DNA from: Dyadobacter sp. LHD-138
GTDB taxonomy: Bacteria > Bacteroidota > Bacteroidia > Cytophagales > Spirosomataceae
Length of the DNA: 64,000 nt
NCBI RefSeq assembly: GCF_030929615.1
Contig: NZ_JAVFVU010000007.1
Coordinates: forward strand, 124,001 to 188,000
Direction: 5' to 3'
The translations under genes were made by a program, and so were the position numbers. Of the stretch, positions 1-9,206 are shown piece after piece (the first letter of the stretch is position 1; each line of letters opens with the position of its first letter). The notes beneath the pieces were generated by a model that searched no databases, was not told the DNA's origin, and worked only from the letters and a program-made list of their open reading frames with translations.

Positions 1-1992
1 ATCAAGGCGCCGGATTTCCCGACAGGTGGTACCATCTACGGTTATCAGGGTGTAAGGTCAGCCATGGAAACAGGCCGTGGACGGATCGTTGTGCGTGCAA
101 AAGCTTCTTTTGACGTTACAAAAACGGGTCGCGAGCAAATTATTGTGACCGAGATTCCTTACATGACCAACAAGGCGGCCATGATTGAAGGTATCGCCGG
201 TTTGATCAACAACAAGAAACTGGACGGAATTTCGGATATCCGTGATGAATCGGATAGAGACGGGATGCGTATCGTTTTCGATTTGAAAAAAGATGCGATT
301 CCTAATATCGTACTGAATCACCTTTATAAGTACACGCCGCTTCAGTCATCTTTCAGTGTAAACAACGTGGCGCTTGTAAAAGGCCGTCCGGTGATGTTGA
401 ACCTGAAAGACCTTATCAAGCATTTTATCGACCACCGTATCATCGTCATTACACGTCGTACGGAATATGAATTGCGTGAAGCGGAGAAAAGAGCGCACAT
501 CTTGCAAGGTTTGATTATTGCACTGGATAATCTTGATGCTGTAATTGCTTTGATCCGTAGTGCGCGTGATCCGGAGATTGCGAAAAACGGTTTGATGGAA
601 AATTTCGCTTTGAGCGAAATTCAAGCCAAAGCCATTCTTGAGCTTCGTCTGCAAAGACTGACAGGTCTTGAAAGAGACAAGATTGTTAAAGAATTTGAAG
701 AGATCATGCTTGTCATCGCTGACTTGAAGGATATTCTTGCAAACGAATACCGTAAGTTCGAAATTATCAAAACCGAACTTACAGACATTAAAGACCGCTA
801 CGGTGATGCCCGTCGTACGCAAATTGAATTCGCTGCTGAAGAATTCAGTGACGAAGATATGATTCCGGATGAAGAAATGCTTATTACCATTTCTCATGAA
901 GGTTATATCAAACGTACACCGTTGGCAGAGTACCGGACACAAACAAGGGGTGGGGTAGGTTCGCGTGGTGTGAAGACCAAGGATACCGACTTTACCGAGC
1001 ACTTGTTCTCGGCCACAATGCTTAACTATCTGCTCATCTTTACCGAATTTGGTAAGTTGTTCTGGATGAAAGTGTACGAAGTACCGGAAGGAAGCAAAAC
1101 TTCGAAAGGCAGACCGATCCAAAATCTGATCAGCCTTGAAAACGGAGATTCGATCCGTTCTGTAATTAATGTGCGTACTTTGACAAATGAGGATTATATC
1201 AACAATAATTACCTCATTATGTGTACTGAGCAGGGTACCATTAAGAAAACTTTGCTCGAAGCTTATTCTCGTCCGCGTACCAATGGTATCATAGCCATCT
1301 CGATTAACGAAGGCGACCGTCTGCTGGATGTAGCTTTGACGAATGGAGACAATGATATTGTGATTGCTTCAAGCGCAGGACGCGCGGTTCGCTTCAACGA
1401 AAAAGGAGTGAGGCCAATGGGAAGAACAGCGGCCGGTGTTCGTGGTATCAATCTGAACGATCCTGAAAATAAAGTGATCGGTATGGTTTGTATCAACCGT
1501 GAAGATGCACAGCTGCTGGTTGTTTCTGAAAATGGTTTTGGAAAGCGCTCAGCTATTGATAGTTATCGTGTAACCAAACGTGGCGGTAAAGGTGTTTCCA
1601 CCATGAATGCAACGGATAAAGTAGGTAAACTGGTAGCGATTCGTGAAGTAACTGAACAGGATGATTTGATGATTATCACACGCAATGGTATTGCCATTCG
1701 TATGAGCGTTCTTGATATCCGTCAGGCGGGACGTAACACGCAGGGCGTTAAATTGATCCGTTTAAATAATGCTGACGAAATCACTTCGGTAACCCGAATC
1801 CTTAAAGATCCGGATGAAAAACTTGAGGAATTGGATGAAGACGGAAATGTGATCGTGAATGAAACAACGAACTCACTGATCGTTAAAGCCGATGATGCGG
1901 ATGCGGCGGAAGATGAAATTGCAGATGCAACTGAAAGCGATGATGATGACGAGGATGGTGAAAATGACGATTCAGAGACGCCAGAGGCATGA
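1..1992 (+). CDS. gyrA: DNA gyrase subunit A, 3' part (5' end outside window)
   Basis: The frame is open from base 1 and encodes 663 residues of the gyrase/topoisomerase IV A subunit, which cuts and rejoins DNA during supercoiling. The first residues are the conserved IKAPDFPTGG stretch that follows the catalytic domain, so the active-site tyrosine lies upstream of the window. A coiled-coil tower region is followed by the six-bladed beta-pinwheel. A GyrA-box-like heptad, TKRGGKG, at 1573-1593 favours GyrA over ParC. The protein ends in a strongly acidic tail of about 40 residues rich in Asp and Glu; acidic C-tails modulate DNA wrapping in some gyrases. The internal ATG at 64 is not the start, because the conserved reading frame continues upstream of it. 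A TPR gene follows after 70 bp with no visible terminator. Confidence 0.95.
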   Translation: MKAPDFPTGGTIYGYQGVRSAMETGRGRIVVRAKASFDVTKTGREQIIVTEIPYMTNKAAMIEGIAGLINNKKLDGISDIRDESDRDGMRIVFDLKKDAIPNIVLNHLYKYTPLQSSFSVNNVALVKGRPVMLNLKDLIKHFIDHRIIVITRRTEYELREAEKRAHILQGLIIALDNLDAVIALIRSARDPEIAKNGLMENFALSEIQAKAILELRLQRLTGLERDKIVKEFEEIMLVIADLKDILANEYRKFEIIKTELTDIKDRYGDARRTQIEFAAEEFSDEDMIPDEEMLITISHEGYIKRTPLAEYRTQTRGGVGSRGVKTKDTDFTEHLFSATMLNYLLIFTEFGKLFWMKVYEVPEGSKTSKGRPIQNLISLENGDSIRSVINVRTLTNEDYINNNYLIMCTEQGTIKKTLLEAYSRPRTNGIIAISINEGDRLLDVALTNGDNDIVIASSAGRAVRFNEKGVRPMGRTAAGVRGINLNDPENKVIGMVCINREDAQLLVVSENGFGKRSAIDSYRVTKRGGKGVSTMNATDKVGKLVAIREVTEQDDLMIITRNGIAIRMSVLDIRQAGRNTQGVKLIRLNNADEITSVTRILKDPDEKLEELDEDGNVIVNETTNSLIVKADDADAAEDEIADATESDDDDEDGENDDSETPEA

Positions 1993-2062
1993 TTTTTGTA
2001 ATAATTAGCGTAATTATTAATATTTGTATTTTGAAATTATCATTCACAACCAATTGAGATCT

Positions 2063-3502
2063 ATGAAAAAAATGTTTTTTGTTTCTGCACTTGGCCTTCT
2101 TAGCTTTTCTGCTTATTCGCAGGATGCTGTTAACAAGGCGATGGTAGATCAACTCCGTAAGGATAAAGAAAAAAGCGATAAAGGGGTGTCTGATCCCAAA
2201 GCAAGTGCAAAAGCAGGTTTCTGGATGGATCGTGCAAAAACATATTCGGACATTGCTGCTCAAGGATCTGAAATAGATTCAAGTGCTGCGAAGACTGCCT
2301 ATGAAGCATATAAAAAAGTAGTAGAGCTTGAGCCAACAAAAAAAGGTAAAGATGCTCAGAAATTTTTAACGGGTGAAGATGTTACTTTGTTCAATGCATT
2401 TGTAAAACAAGGTGCCGAAAAATACCAGGGAAAGAATCTGGGTGGTGCTTTGGAGATGTTCCAGTTAGCTCAGGAAATCAATAAGAAAGACACACTGGCA
2501 AGTTTGTACGGTGGTATCGCTGCACAGCAAATAGACAAGAAAGAGGAAGCAAAATCGCAATTTGAAAAATATGCGGAAAACGGCGGGAAAGATCCAAGCG
2601 TATTCTACGGACTTGCTCAATTGTACCGTGCTGAAAACAACTTCGATAAAGCGGTTGCTACTTTGAACAAAGGTTTGGAGCGTTCTCCAAATAACAAGGA
2701 TTTGAAATCTGAGGTTGTTAATATCCTGTTGGCGTCTGGTAAAGAAGATCAGGCGATCACAGAGTTAACGAATCTTACGAAATCGGACCCGACAAATGTT
2801 CAGAACATCGTTAACCTGGGTATTCTTTATGATAACATGAACACCAAATTAGGTGGAAAGATCAAAGAAGTTCAGGGTAAATTAGGATCTGGAACAACGA
2901 AGACTGCTGAGTTAGGTAAAAAACTGGAAGCTGAAAAAGGTAAAATTGAGATCTACGACGGTGAAACGAAACGTATCTCAGGCCTTTTGAAGAAAGCGCC
3001 AAAAAATGCTGCTGATCTGAAACGCCAGTTAACCGAAACTGCGGGTAAGAAAAAAGAAGCTACTGACGCAGTGGTATCAATTCAGGCTGAAATCAAAGCG
3101 GCGGAAGATGCTGCCAAAGGAAATGACAATGCTGCACTGGAAAAAGAACTTGCTGACTTGAAAGCAAAAAAGGCAACTGCTAACACAGAAGCGATCGGTG
3201 CTTACAAGAAAGTTTTGGAACTTGACGCAGCTAACTACGACGCGTTGTATAACCTGGGTGTTTTTTACTTCAACGAAGCTGTTGAATTGAAACGCGAAGT
3301 TGATAACATGAGCATGACAGATTATCAGGCTCGCGGCAAAGAAGTTGAAGGACGTGTATGTGGTCGTTTCAAGAAAGCTAAGCCATATTTCGAAAAAGCG
3401 ATTCAGGTAAAAGACGAAGCGGATGCTAAGGAAAACCTAGGTACCGTAAACAACGTTCTTGAACAATTTTCTGGTAAAGGAGTTGTTTGTGTAGAAGAAT
3501 AA
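2063..3502 (+). CDS. Secreted tetratricopeptide-repeat protein
   Basis: The 479-residue product begins with a clear Sec signal peptide (MKKMFFVSALGLLSFSAYSQ), which decides the ATG at 2063; an in-frame start at 2024 would put 13 odd residues before it. The mature protein is a helical solenoid of TPR-like units in two blocks (roughly residues 60-255 and 385-470). A Lys/Glu/Ala-rich coiled-coil insert lies between them at about residues 270-380. It is probably a periplasmic or cell-surface scaffold; no enzymatic motif is seen. It lies 70 bp after gyrA and is closed by the hairpin at 3529-3562, so the two may be co-transcribed. The partner is unknown. Confidence 0.85.
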   Translation: MKKMFFVSALGLLSFSAYSQDAVNKAMVDQLRKDKEKSDKGVSDPKASAKAGFWMDRAKTYSDIAAQGSEIDSSAAKTAYEAYKKVVELEPTKKGKDAQKFLTGEDVTLFNAFVKQGAEKYQGKNLGGALEMFQLAQEINKKDTLASLYGGIAAQQIDKKEEAKSQFEKYAENGGKDPSVFYGLAQLYRAENNFDKAVATLNKGLERSPNNKDLKSEVVNILLASGKEDQAITELTNLTKSDPTNVQNIVNLGILYDNMNTKLGGKIKEVQGKLGSGTTKTAELGKKLEAEKGKIEIYDGETKRISGLLKKAPKNAADLKRQLTETAGKKKEATDAVVSIQAEIKAAEDAAKGNDNAALEKELADLKAKKATANTEAIGAYKKVLELDAANYDALYNLGVFYFNEAVELKREVDNMSMTDYQARGKEVEGRVCGRFKKAKPYFEKAIQVKDEADAKENLGTVNNVLEQFSGKGVVCVEE

Positions 3503-3528
3503 GAAGTTAATAAAGGAATACAATAAAT

Positions 3529-3562
3529 AAAAGAAGATACCTGTAAATAGGTATCTTCTTTT
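3529..3562 (+). terminator. Intrinsic terminator after the TPR gene
   Basis: A perfect 14-bp inverted repeat (3529-3542 and 3549-3562) with a 6-nt loop lies 26 bp after the stop codon. It ends in TTTT on the plus strand and starts with AAAA, so it could work in both directions. Confidence 0.85.
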
Positions 3563-3939
3563 ATGTGAGAATACTTATTTAACATAATATAAATTATACA
3601 ACAAATGGGTCAGGAAAATATGCGACGAGATTTGTCTGTACTGGTCATATGGTCGGGTTGACTTACTCGTTCAATTCTCGTGCGGTATATAATCAGGTAT
3701 TTTTCGCTTAATTTATTCAGTTTCATTTATTTAGGTCGATGTTTTAATGTTCAATATCTGACGGGTTTAATTTCAATATTGAATCAATATTAGGATTTTA
3801 CCAAAGAAATATTGAAACTATCGTTGTGAGGTCGGTTTATTAGTATGAACATGCGTGAAATTGATCATCCGAAACTCAGATATTTGCGATTTACTAGTTG
3901 AAATCGTAGTATGTTTGTAAAAGGTACAAATTTGCGTTT
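3563..3939. other. Intergenic region upstream of the two-component operon
   Basis: No coding frame is convincing in this AT-rich stretch. It contains a cluster of TTCAATAT / ATATTGAA elements (3750-3757, 3772-3783 as a perfect 12-nt palindrome, 3785-3791, 3809-3816). The cluster sits 124-190 bp before the response-regulator start and may be an operator. No confident promoter could be assigned. Confidence 0.5.
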
Positions 3940-4626
3940 ATGAATATCCTGATCATTGAGGACGAAGAAAGATTGGCGGTCCTTGTCAGGCAGGGATTGG
4001 AAGAAAATGGCTACACGGCTACCCTGGCGTTTGACGGTTTGACAGGCAAATATCTTGCGCTGGAAAATGATTATGACCTGATTATTATGGATATCATTTT
4101 ACCCGGTGTCAATGGAATTGATTTGTGTAAGGAAGTCCGGGCTGTGAAACCGGATATACCCATTTTAATGCTTACGGCACTGGGAACGACCAACGACAAG
4201 GTTGAAGCCTTTGATGCCGGCGCCGATGATTATCTCGTTAAACCATTTGATTTCAGGGAATTACATGTACGCCTTCGCGCCTTATCGAAACGTAGCGGCC
4301 TTACAGCCAAACATGAAGATTATATTCTGAAATATGCGGATCTTGAATTGAATGACCAGACGAAAATTGTAAAACGCTCGGGAACAGAAATTGTGCTTAC
4401 GCCCAAAGAGTTTAAGCTGCTTGCATACATGATGCAGCATAAGGAACGTGTTTTGTCAAGAGCGGAAATTGCGGATAAGGTATGGGACACGCATTTCGAT
4501 ACCGGAACAAATTTTATTGATGTGTATATCAATTACTTGCGAAAAAAGGTTGACAAGAATTTTGATCCGAAACTGATTCATACCAAGTCCGGCATGGGTT
4601 TTATTTTGAGAAACGAAGCATTATAA
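3940..4626 (+). CDS. OmpR/PhoB-family response regulator
   Basis: The 228-residue protein has an N-terminal receiver domain (about 1-115) and a C-terminal winged-helix DNA-binding domain (about 130-226). Acidic-pocket residues E7, D8 and E9, the phospho-acceptor D51 (in LIIMDIILPG) and the switch lysine in DDYLVKPFDF are all present. It should act in the cytoplasm, be phosphorylated by the kinase at 5389-6756, and bind DNA as a dimer. It heads a tight operon: the next gene starts 18 bp downstream. A metal-efflux operon begins right after the kinase, making it a plausible target, as in CusRS/CzcRS systems; that link is inferred from position. Confidence 0.95.
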   Translation: MNILIIEDEERLAVLVRQGLEENGYTATLAFDGLTGKYLALENDYDLIIMDIILPGVNGIDLCKEVRAVKPDIPILMLTALGTTNDKVEAFDAGADDYLVKPFDFRELHVRLRALSKRSGLTAKHEDYILKYADLELNDQTKIVKRSGTEIVLTPKEFKLLAYMMQHKERVLSRAEIADKVWDTHFDTGTNFIDVYINYLRKKVDKNFDPKLIHTKSGMGFILRNEAL

Positions 4627-4644
4627 TAAAGATAAAGAATTGCC

Positions 4645-5385
4645 ATGACCATTGCCGCAGCCCAGACAATTCCTAAACGAAATAATATTCCTACGAATCT
4701 CGCTGACCATATCCGGCTTTCGAATCTGGCCGCGGATCATGGGGCTAAACTTATCGTTTTTCCCGAGATGTCTATCACCGGCTACGAGCGTGAGTTAGCG
4801 AAATCGCTCGCCTTTGTTCCTGAGGATGAACGTTTGGCTGCATTAAGAGCGCTGTCACAAGCCAAAGACATTGTTATTTTGGCGGGAGCCCCTATCCTTC
4901 TTGTCACCGATTTACACATTGGTATGTTTGTACTTCGCCCCGGATTTCCGGATATGGTTTATACCAAACAGTTTTTACATGACGGTGAAGAAAAATACTT
5001 TACGCCAGGTATAAATACGGACCTGCAATTTGGTCTGGGCAATGAAATTGTTTCCCTGGCTATTTGTGCTGATATAACAAATCCTATACATCCGGCAAGA
5101 GCCTCTGCGTTAGATACCAGTCTTTACATAGCGAGTATTTTTTATACGCCAAGTGGAATCGACGAAGGTCTTAGTGATCTTCAATCCTATGCTAAGGAGT
5201 TATCAATGAATGTATTAATGTCTAATTTTGGTGGGCCATCCTATGATTATCTTTCAGCTGGCGAAAGCACTTTCTGGACAAATTCGGGAGAACTTGCCGG
5301 GCGTTTTGCGGGTACGGGGGAAGGCTTGCTTATTATGAATAAATTGGATAATACCTGGGAGCAAAAAGTACTGAAGATCGGCTGA
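4645..5385 (+). CDS. Nitrilase-superfamily carbon-nitrogen hydrolase inserted in a two-component operon
   Basis: This 246-residue cytoplasmic enzyme belongs to the carbon-nitrogen hydrolase family, which cleaves amides or nitriles through a Glu-Lys-Cys triad. The triad is visible as E41 (FPEMSITGYE), K108 (YTKQFLHDGEE) and C141 (LAICADI). The length is slightly below the usual 260-300 residues but all core motifs are present. The substrate cannot be told from sequence; omega-amidase or N-carbamoyl-type activity are possibilities. It lies 18 bp after the response regulator and 3 bp before the kinase, so the three genes are almost certainly one transcript. An amidohydrolase between a regulator and its kinase is unusual. 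Confidence 0.9.
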   Translation: MTIAAAQTIPKRNNIPTNLADHIRLSNLAADHGAKLIVFPEMSITGYERELAKSLAFVPEDERLAALRALSQAKDIVILAGAPILLVTDLHIGMFVLRPGFPDMVYTKQFLHDGEEKYFTPGINTDLQFGLGNEIVSLAICADITNPIHPARASALDTSLYIASIFYTPSGIDEGLSDLQSYAKELSMNVLMSNFGGPSYDYLSAGESTFWTNSGELAGRFAGTGEGLLIMNKLDNTWEQKVLKIG

Positions 5386-5388
5386 GCT

Positions 5389-6756
5389 ATGAAAATCCGG
5401 AGCAAATTAAGTGTCCTTTTTACGGTACTAACCGCTGCCATACTCTTGGTTTTTGCGGGGCTGGTTTATTATTCTGCATACCAAAGCCGGGAAAGTGAGT
5501 TTTTCAAGCGGCTGCATCAGGAAACCTTAACGAAGGCGAAATTGTTTTTTGAAGCCAAAGTGGATGCGCATACGCTTCAGACAATTTACAAAAATAATCG
5601 TGAGACACTGAGCGAGGTGCAGGTGGCTATTTATGATACGTCATTCAATTTGCTCTATCACGATGCAGCGGATATTGATGAAGTGAAGGAGACCAAACAG
5701 ATGATCAACCGGATCTGGACGAAAAAATACATCCGGTTTTATCAGAAAGACTGGCAGGTTGTCGGGTTATTGTTTCCATACCAGGGCAAGAATTATGTTT
5801 TGACTGCGTCTGCTTACGACGAGTATGGGTATAGTAAGTTACGACTTTTAAGTGAAACGATCTGGCTCGTCTTTTTCTGCTCCATTATCCTGATTTATGC
5901 TGCCGGTAGATTTTTTTCTAAAAGAGCACTCTTGCCGGTAACGGAAATTGTTGGCAAAGTAAAAAGTATCACCGCCTCGAACCTGGATCTCAGATTAAGT
6001 CATGCCGATGGAAAAGATGAGTTGGCCGAGCTGGCTGCGACATTTAACGAGATGCTGGACAGACTGGAAAATTCCTTTGATGCCCAGAAACAATTTGTGT
6101 CGAACATTTCGCACGAGGTGAGGACGCCACTTGCCGTGCTGATTGCCGAGCTTGAATTGTCAACGTATAAGGAGCGTAGTGTAGCTGAATATAAGCAAGT
6201 TATATCCAATACTTTGATTGACGCATACCGGTTATCGAAACTTTCGGATAGTCTGCTTGACTTTGCAAAGGCGAGTTATGACCCATCGGAGATCGGGTTT
6301 AAAGAGGTCAGGGTCGATGAGATTCTTTTGGACGCACGGCAGAAAGTTCAAAAGGAGCACCCGAATTATTTGATCGACATACATTACGAAAATGAATTTG
6401 ATACGGATGATGAAATATCGGTGGTAGGGAATGAGTACTTGTTGAATGTAGCATTTACCAATCTTTTGGAGAACGGAGGGAAGTTCTCCAAGGAGCCGGC
6501 CATGACGATTAAAATTAGTTTTAAAAATGAAAAATTAATTTTAATGTTTTCTGATAATGGAATTGGTATATCTAAAGAAGATTTAAAATTAATTTTTACC
6601 CCATTCTTTAGAGGAAATAATAAAAAATTTGCCGAAGGAAATGGCGTTGGCCTCTCCCTTACCCAAAAAATAATCTCTCTCCACAGAGGCACGATCTCCG
6701 TTGAATCAGAAATTGGCAAGGGCGCTGTTTTCACGGTAGCACTCCCCCATTTGTGA
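5389..6756 (+). CDS. Sensor histidine kinase (HAMP, HisKA, HATPase)
   Basis: The 455-residue kinase has a first membrane helix at about residues 8-28, a periplasmic sensor of about 125 residues, a second helix near 155-175, a HAMP linker, a HisKA domain with phospho-accepting H242 (SNISHEVRTPL), and a C-terminal ATPase domain. The G1 (DNGIGIS) and G2 (GNGVGLSL) boxes are intact. The N box reads NLLENGGKFS, a mild deviation from the usual NAxK(Y/F)S, but the first Asn is retained. It should phosphorylate the regulator at 3940-4626. The ligand is not evident; the sensor has no metal-binding His/Cys cluster that I can see. The 3' part (about 6500-6640) is noticeably AT-rich. Confidence 0.93.
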   Translation: MKIRSKLSVLFTVLTAAILLVFAGLVYYSAYQSRESEFFKRLHQETLTKAKLFFEAKVDAHTLQTIYKNNRETLSEVQVAIYDTSFNLLYHDAADIDEVKETKQMINRIWTKKYIRFYQKDWQVVGLLFPYQGKNYVLTASAYDEYGYSKLRLLSETIWLVFFCSIILIYAAGRFFSKRALLPVTEIVGKVKSITASNLDLRLSHADGKDELAELAATFNEMLDRLENSFDAQKQFVSNISHEVRTPLAVLIAELELSTYKERSVAEYKQVISNTLIDAYRLSKLSDSLLDFAKASYDPSEIGFKEVRVDEILLDARQKVQKEHPNYLIDIHYENEFDTDDEISVVGNEYLLNVAFTNLLENGGKFSKEPAMTIKISFKNEKLILMFSDNGIGISKEDLKLIFTPFFRGNNKKFAEGNGVGLSLTQKIISLHRGTISVESEIGKGAVFTVALPHL

Positions 6757-6919
6757 AAGTCTGTTGAACACCGGAAGTTCAGGAAACCACTCCCCTACGC
6801 GCTCAGGGCACTTTATTGCACTCTAATGTTTTTCTAATAATTTTCTATAAGGTCTCTAACGGTACTTGTTATATACTAAATGCACTTTTGCTATCATGTT
6901 AGCAATTAATAGGAAAGCA

Positions 6920-8179
6920 ATGCATTTCAGAGCAATAATAATCACCGCCATCGTTACAGCGATTTGGATTTTTGAGCCGGTTTCTGCCCAAAACCAATAC
7001 AATTTGCAACAAGCGTTGCAGGCCACTAAAACGAACAATCCGATGCTGAAAAAGGAACAATTGAACGTAAATATCGCTGAAACAGATATTGTTACAGCCA
7101 GTTTACGTCCCAATCCGATCCTGAACAATCAGTCGTTACAATTGGTTAAAGCATCGAAATTTCCGGACAATACCGGTTGGGGAAACCATCTGAACCGCCA
7201 GGTCTGGTGGCAGGTGACGAAGCCTTTTGAGATGCCGCAACTGCGGAAAAACAAGATTGATTTTGCTAATCAGAATGTGATCCTCAATCAGAAGGCATTT
7301 AAGGAAACCGAACGGAATTTATTTCAGGATGTGGCAAGTAAATGGCTGGATGTGTGGTCAGCCCGGAAGCAGCTTGATATTTTGAATATTGCCAAAAATA
7401 ATATTGACAGTCTGGTGATTATCAATAAAGTGCGTTTGAAAAATCAGGTGATTACCACGACGGATCTTGCCAGAACGGAACTGCTGGCCAATCAGTACAA
7501 GGTTCAGATGAAGTCAGCGGATCAGAATTACAAGAACGAAATTACAAATCTTAAATACCTGATGGGCATTCAGGACGACGTTAACGTAGACACCACAGAT
7601 AATTTTCAGTTCGCTTTTCCGGCAAACGTGGACGATCTGCTGCAACAGGCTTTACAGTCCCGCAGTGATATCCAGACTTTGAAATCAACCATTGATGTAG
7701 CCAACGCCAACATCAAACTTCAAAAATCAATGGCTTTGCCGGTTCCGGAACTGGGTGCCATTTTCAATCCTCAAAACGGCGCTCCCTACTTGGGTGTTTA
7801 CGGGACAATCGCAATTCCTATTTTTTCGAGGAATCAGGGTGAGATCAGAAAGTCGAAGGTATTGAAGCAACAGGCAGAACAGGATCTGCTGGCAACACAA
7901 TCGTTGGTTCAAAGTGAAATTTCTACGGCTTTCAGCAGCTATCAGACACAGAAACAAAATCTGCTGAATTTTACCGGCTTACTCACGCAATCTCAGACGA
8001 TTCTGAATAATGTGAAATACGCTTATCTACGTGGTGGTACAACGATTATCGACTTCCTCGAAGCACAACGGAGCTGGCTTGACACGCAGCAGCAATACTA
8101 CGAAACCTTACAATTATATCGTCAGAGCTATATTAAACTCCTATACGCTTCCGGCATCATTAATCAAATCGCGCAATAA
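6920..8179 (+). CDS. TolC/CusC-type outer-membrane efflux protein
   Basis: The 419-residue product is an outer-membrane factor that forms the exit duct of a tripartite RND pump. From the ATG at 6920 (preceded by AGGAAA) it begins with a signal peptide ending in VSAQ. Upstream in-frame ATGs at 6866 and 6896 would only add residues before it. Two alpha-helical hairpin repeats typical of the OEP family are recognisable at about residues 30-210 and 230-415, with the usual NPxL near the first repeat. It is the first gene of a five-gene operon; the adaptor starts 4 bp after its stop. No lipobox is present, unlike many CusC proteins. Confidence 0.9.
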   Translation: MHFRAIIITAIVTAIWIFEPVSAQNQYNLQQALQATKTNNPMLKKEQLNVNIAETDIVTASLRPNPILNNQSLQLVKASKFPDNTGWGNHLNRQVWWQVTKPFEMPQLRKNKIDFANQNVILNQKAFKETERNLFQDVASKWLDVWSARKQLDILNIAKNNIDSLVIINKVRLKNQVITTTDLARTELLANQYKVQMKSADQNYKNEITNLKYLMGIQDDVNVDTTDNFQFAFPANVDDLLQQALQSRSDIQTLKSTIDVANANIKLQKSMALPVPELGAIFNPQNGAPYLGVYGTIAIPIFSRNQGEIRKSKVLKQQAEQDLLATQSLVQSEISTAFSSYQTQKQNLLNFTGLLTQSQTILNNVKYAYLRGGTTIIDFLEAQRSWLDTQQQYYETLQLYRQSYIKLLYASGIINQIAQ

Positions 8180-8183
8180 TACC

Positions 8184-9194
8184 ATGAAGAATTTATTTAA
8201 GTACGGCTGGCTTTTGGGAATACTGCTTGTTTCCTGCGGGAAAAAGGAGGAGAAATCCGCCAGGGTAGAGAATATTGAACCTAAAATTACCGACAACGGC
8301 GTCAAAATCGACTTCCCGAAAGCGGAAAGTGTTAAGTTTTTTCAGACGGAAACAATTGGAAGCAGCACACTGACGGCGGATATTGCAGCACCGGCAACGG
8401 TTTCAGCAACGGTCATTAAGTCTAACGAAGGCGCATCACAGAACATCGTTTTATTTCAAAATCCTGAGCTGGCCGGGAGTTATACGCAATTGATCCAGCA
8501 TCTGATCATGATCAATCAGATACAAAATGTAAATATCAAACAAAGGAAAATCGAGTTGAGCCGTGTACAGGATTTACAACAACATGGCGCTGCTACGGGC
8601 AAGGATCTTCTTGATGCACAGACTGCTATGTCCATGGAGGAGACTAATCTGAACAACGAAAGAGCGGCACTTATTGAGCACGAAACCAAGCTTAAAGAAG
8701 GCGGTTTCCAGGCTGATATGCTGCGCCGGGCAAAGGTTGGTACTGCTTATGTTACCTGTGATATCCCCGAGAATAATATCAGTAAGATCAAAAGCGGGAG
8801 TCAGTGTGTGATGCAATTCACGGCTTTTCCTAACGAAAAATTCAATGGCCGGATTGATGACGTCGCGGACATGGTTGATCCGACAACACGCATGGTAAAA
8901 CTGAGGGTCAGCATGAATAACTCGGACGGGAAACTGAAAGCCGGGATGTTTGGCACGGTCGGTTTTGGCGTAAGTGAGGGTAAAAATATCAGTGTCAATA
9001 AGGACGCACTGATCACGATCCAGGGAAAAAATTACGTTTTTGTGAAAAGCGGCGAAAACGGATTCCAGCGTAAGGAAGTCAATATTGGTGACCAGATTGG
9101 TGACAGAATCATCGTTTTTTCAGGACTTGATAACGGCGACGCGGTTGCGATCAAAGGTGTGATGCAGTTGAAAGGGCTTTCTTTTGGCTATTAA
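8184..9194 (+). CDS. RND efflux periplasmic adaptor lipoprotein (CusB/HlyD family)
   Basis: The 336-residue protein is the membrane-fusion partner linking the pump at 10908-14054 to the channel at 6920-8179. The start at 8184 is chosen because it gives a lipoprotein signal with lipobox LLVSC; an in-frame start at 8031 would overlap the upstream gene by 149 bp. A short helical hairpin (about residues 110-180), a lipoyl/barrel-sandwich region and beta-barrel/membrane-proximal domains can be followed. The N-terminus is rich in Lys and Glu, and no methionine or histidine metal-relay motif like that of E. coli CusB is seen. Confidence 0.88.
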   Translation: MKNLFKYGWLLGILLVSCGKKEEKSARVENIEPKITDNGVKIDFPKAESVKFFQTETIGSSTLTADIAAPATVSATVIKSNEGASQNIVLFQNPELAGSYTQLIQHLIMINQIQNVNIKQRKIELSRVQDLQQHGAATGKDLLDAQTAMSMEETNLNNERAALIEHETKLKEGGFQADMLRRAKVGTAYVTCDIPENNISKIKSGSQCVMQFTAFPNEKFNGRIDDVADMVDPTTRMVKLRVSMNNSDGKLKAGMFGTVGFGVSEGKNISVNKDALITIQGKNYVFVKSGENGFQRKEVNIGDQIGDRIIVFSGLDNGDAVAIKGVMQLKGLSFGY

Positions 9195-9206
9195 AAAACC
9201 AATGCA

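Noticed and set aside
346..1122. 258-codon minus-strand frame inside gyrA
   Set aside because: It lies wholly antisense to a clear gyrA reading frame and has low-complexity, Phe-rich translation with no recognised motif; it is a shadow of the gyrase codons.
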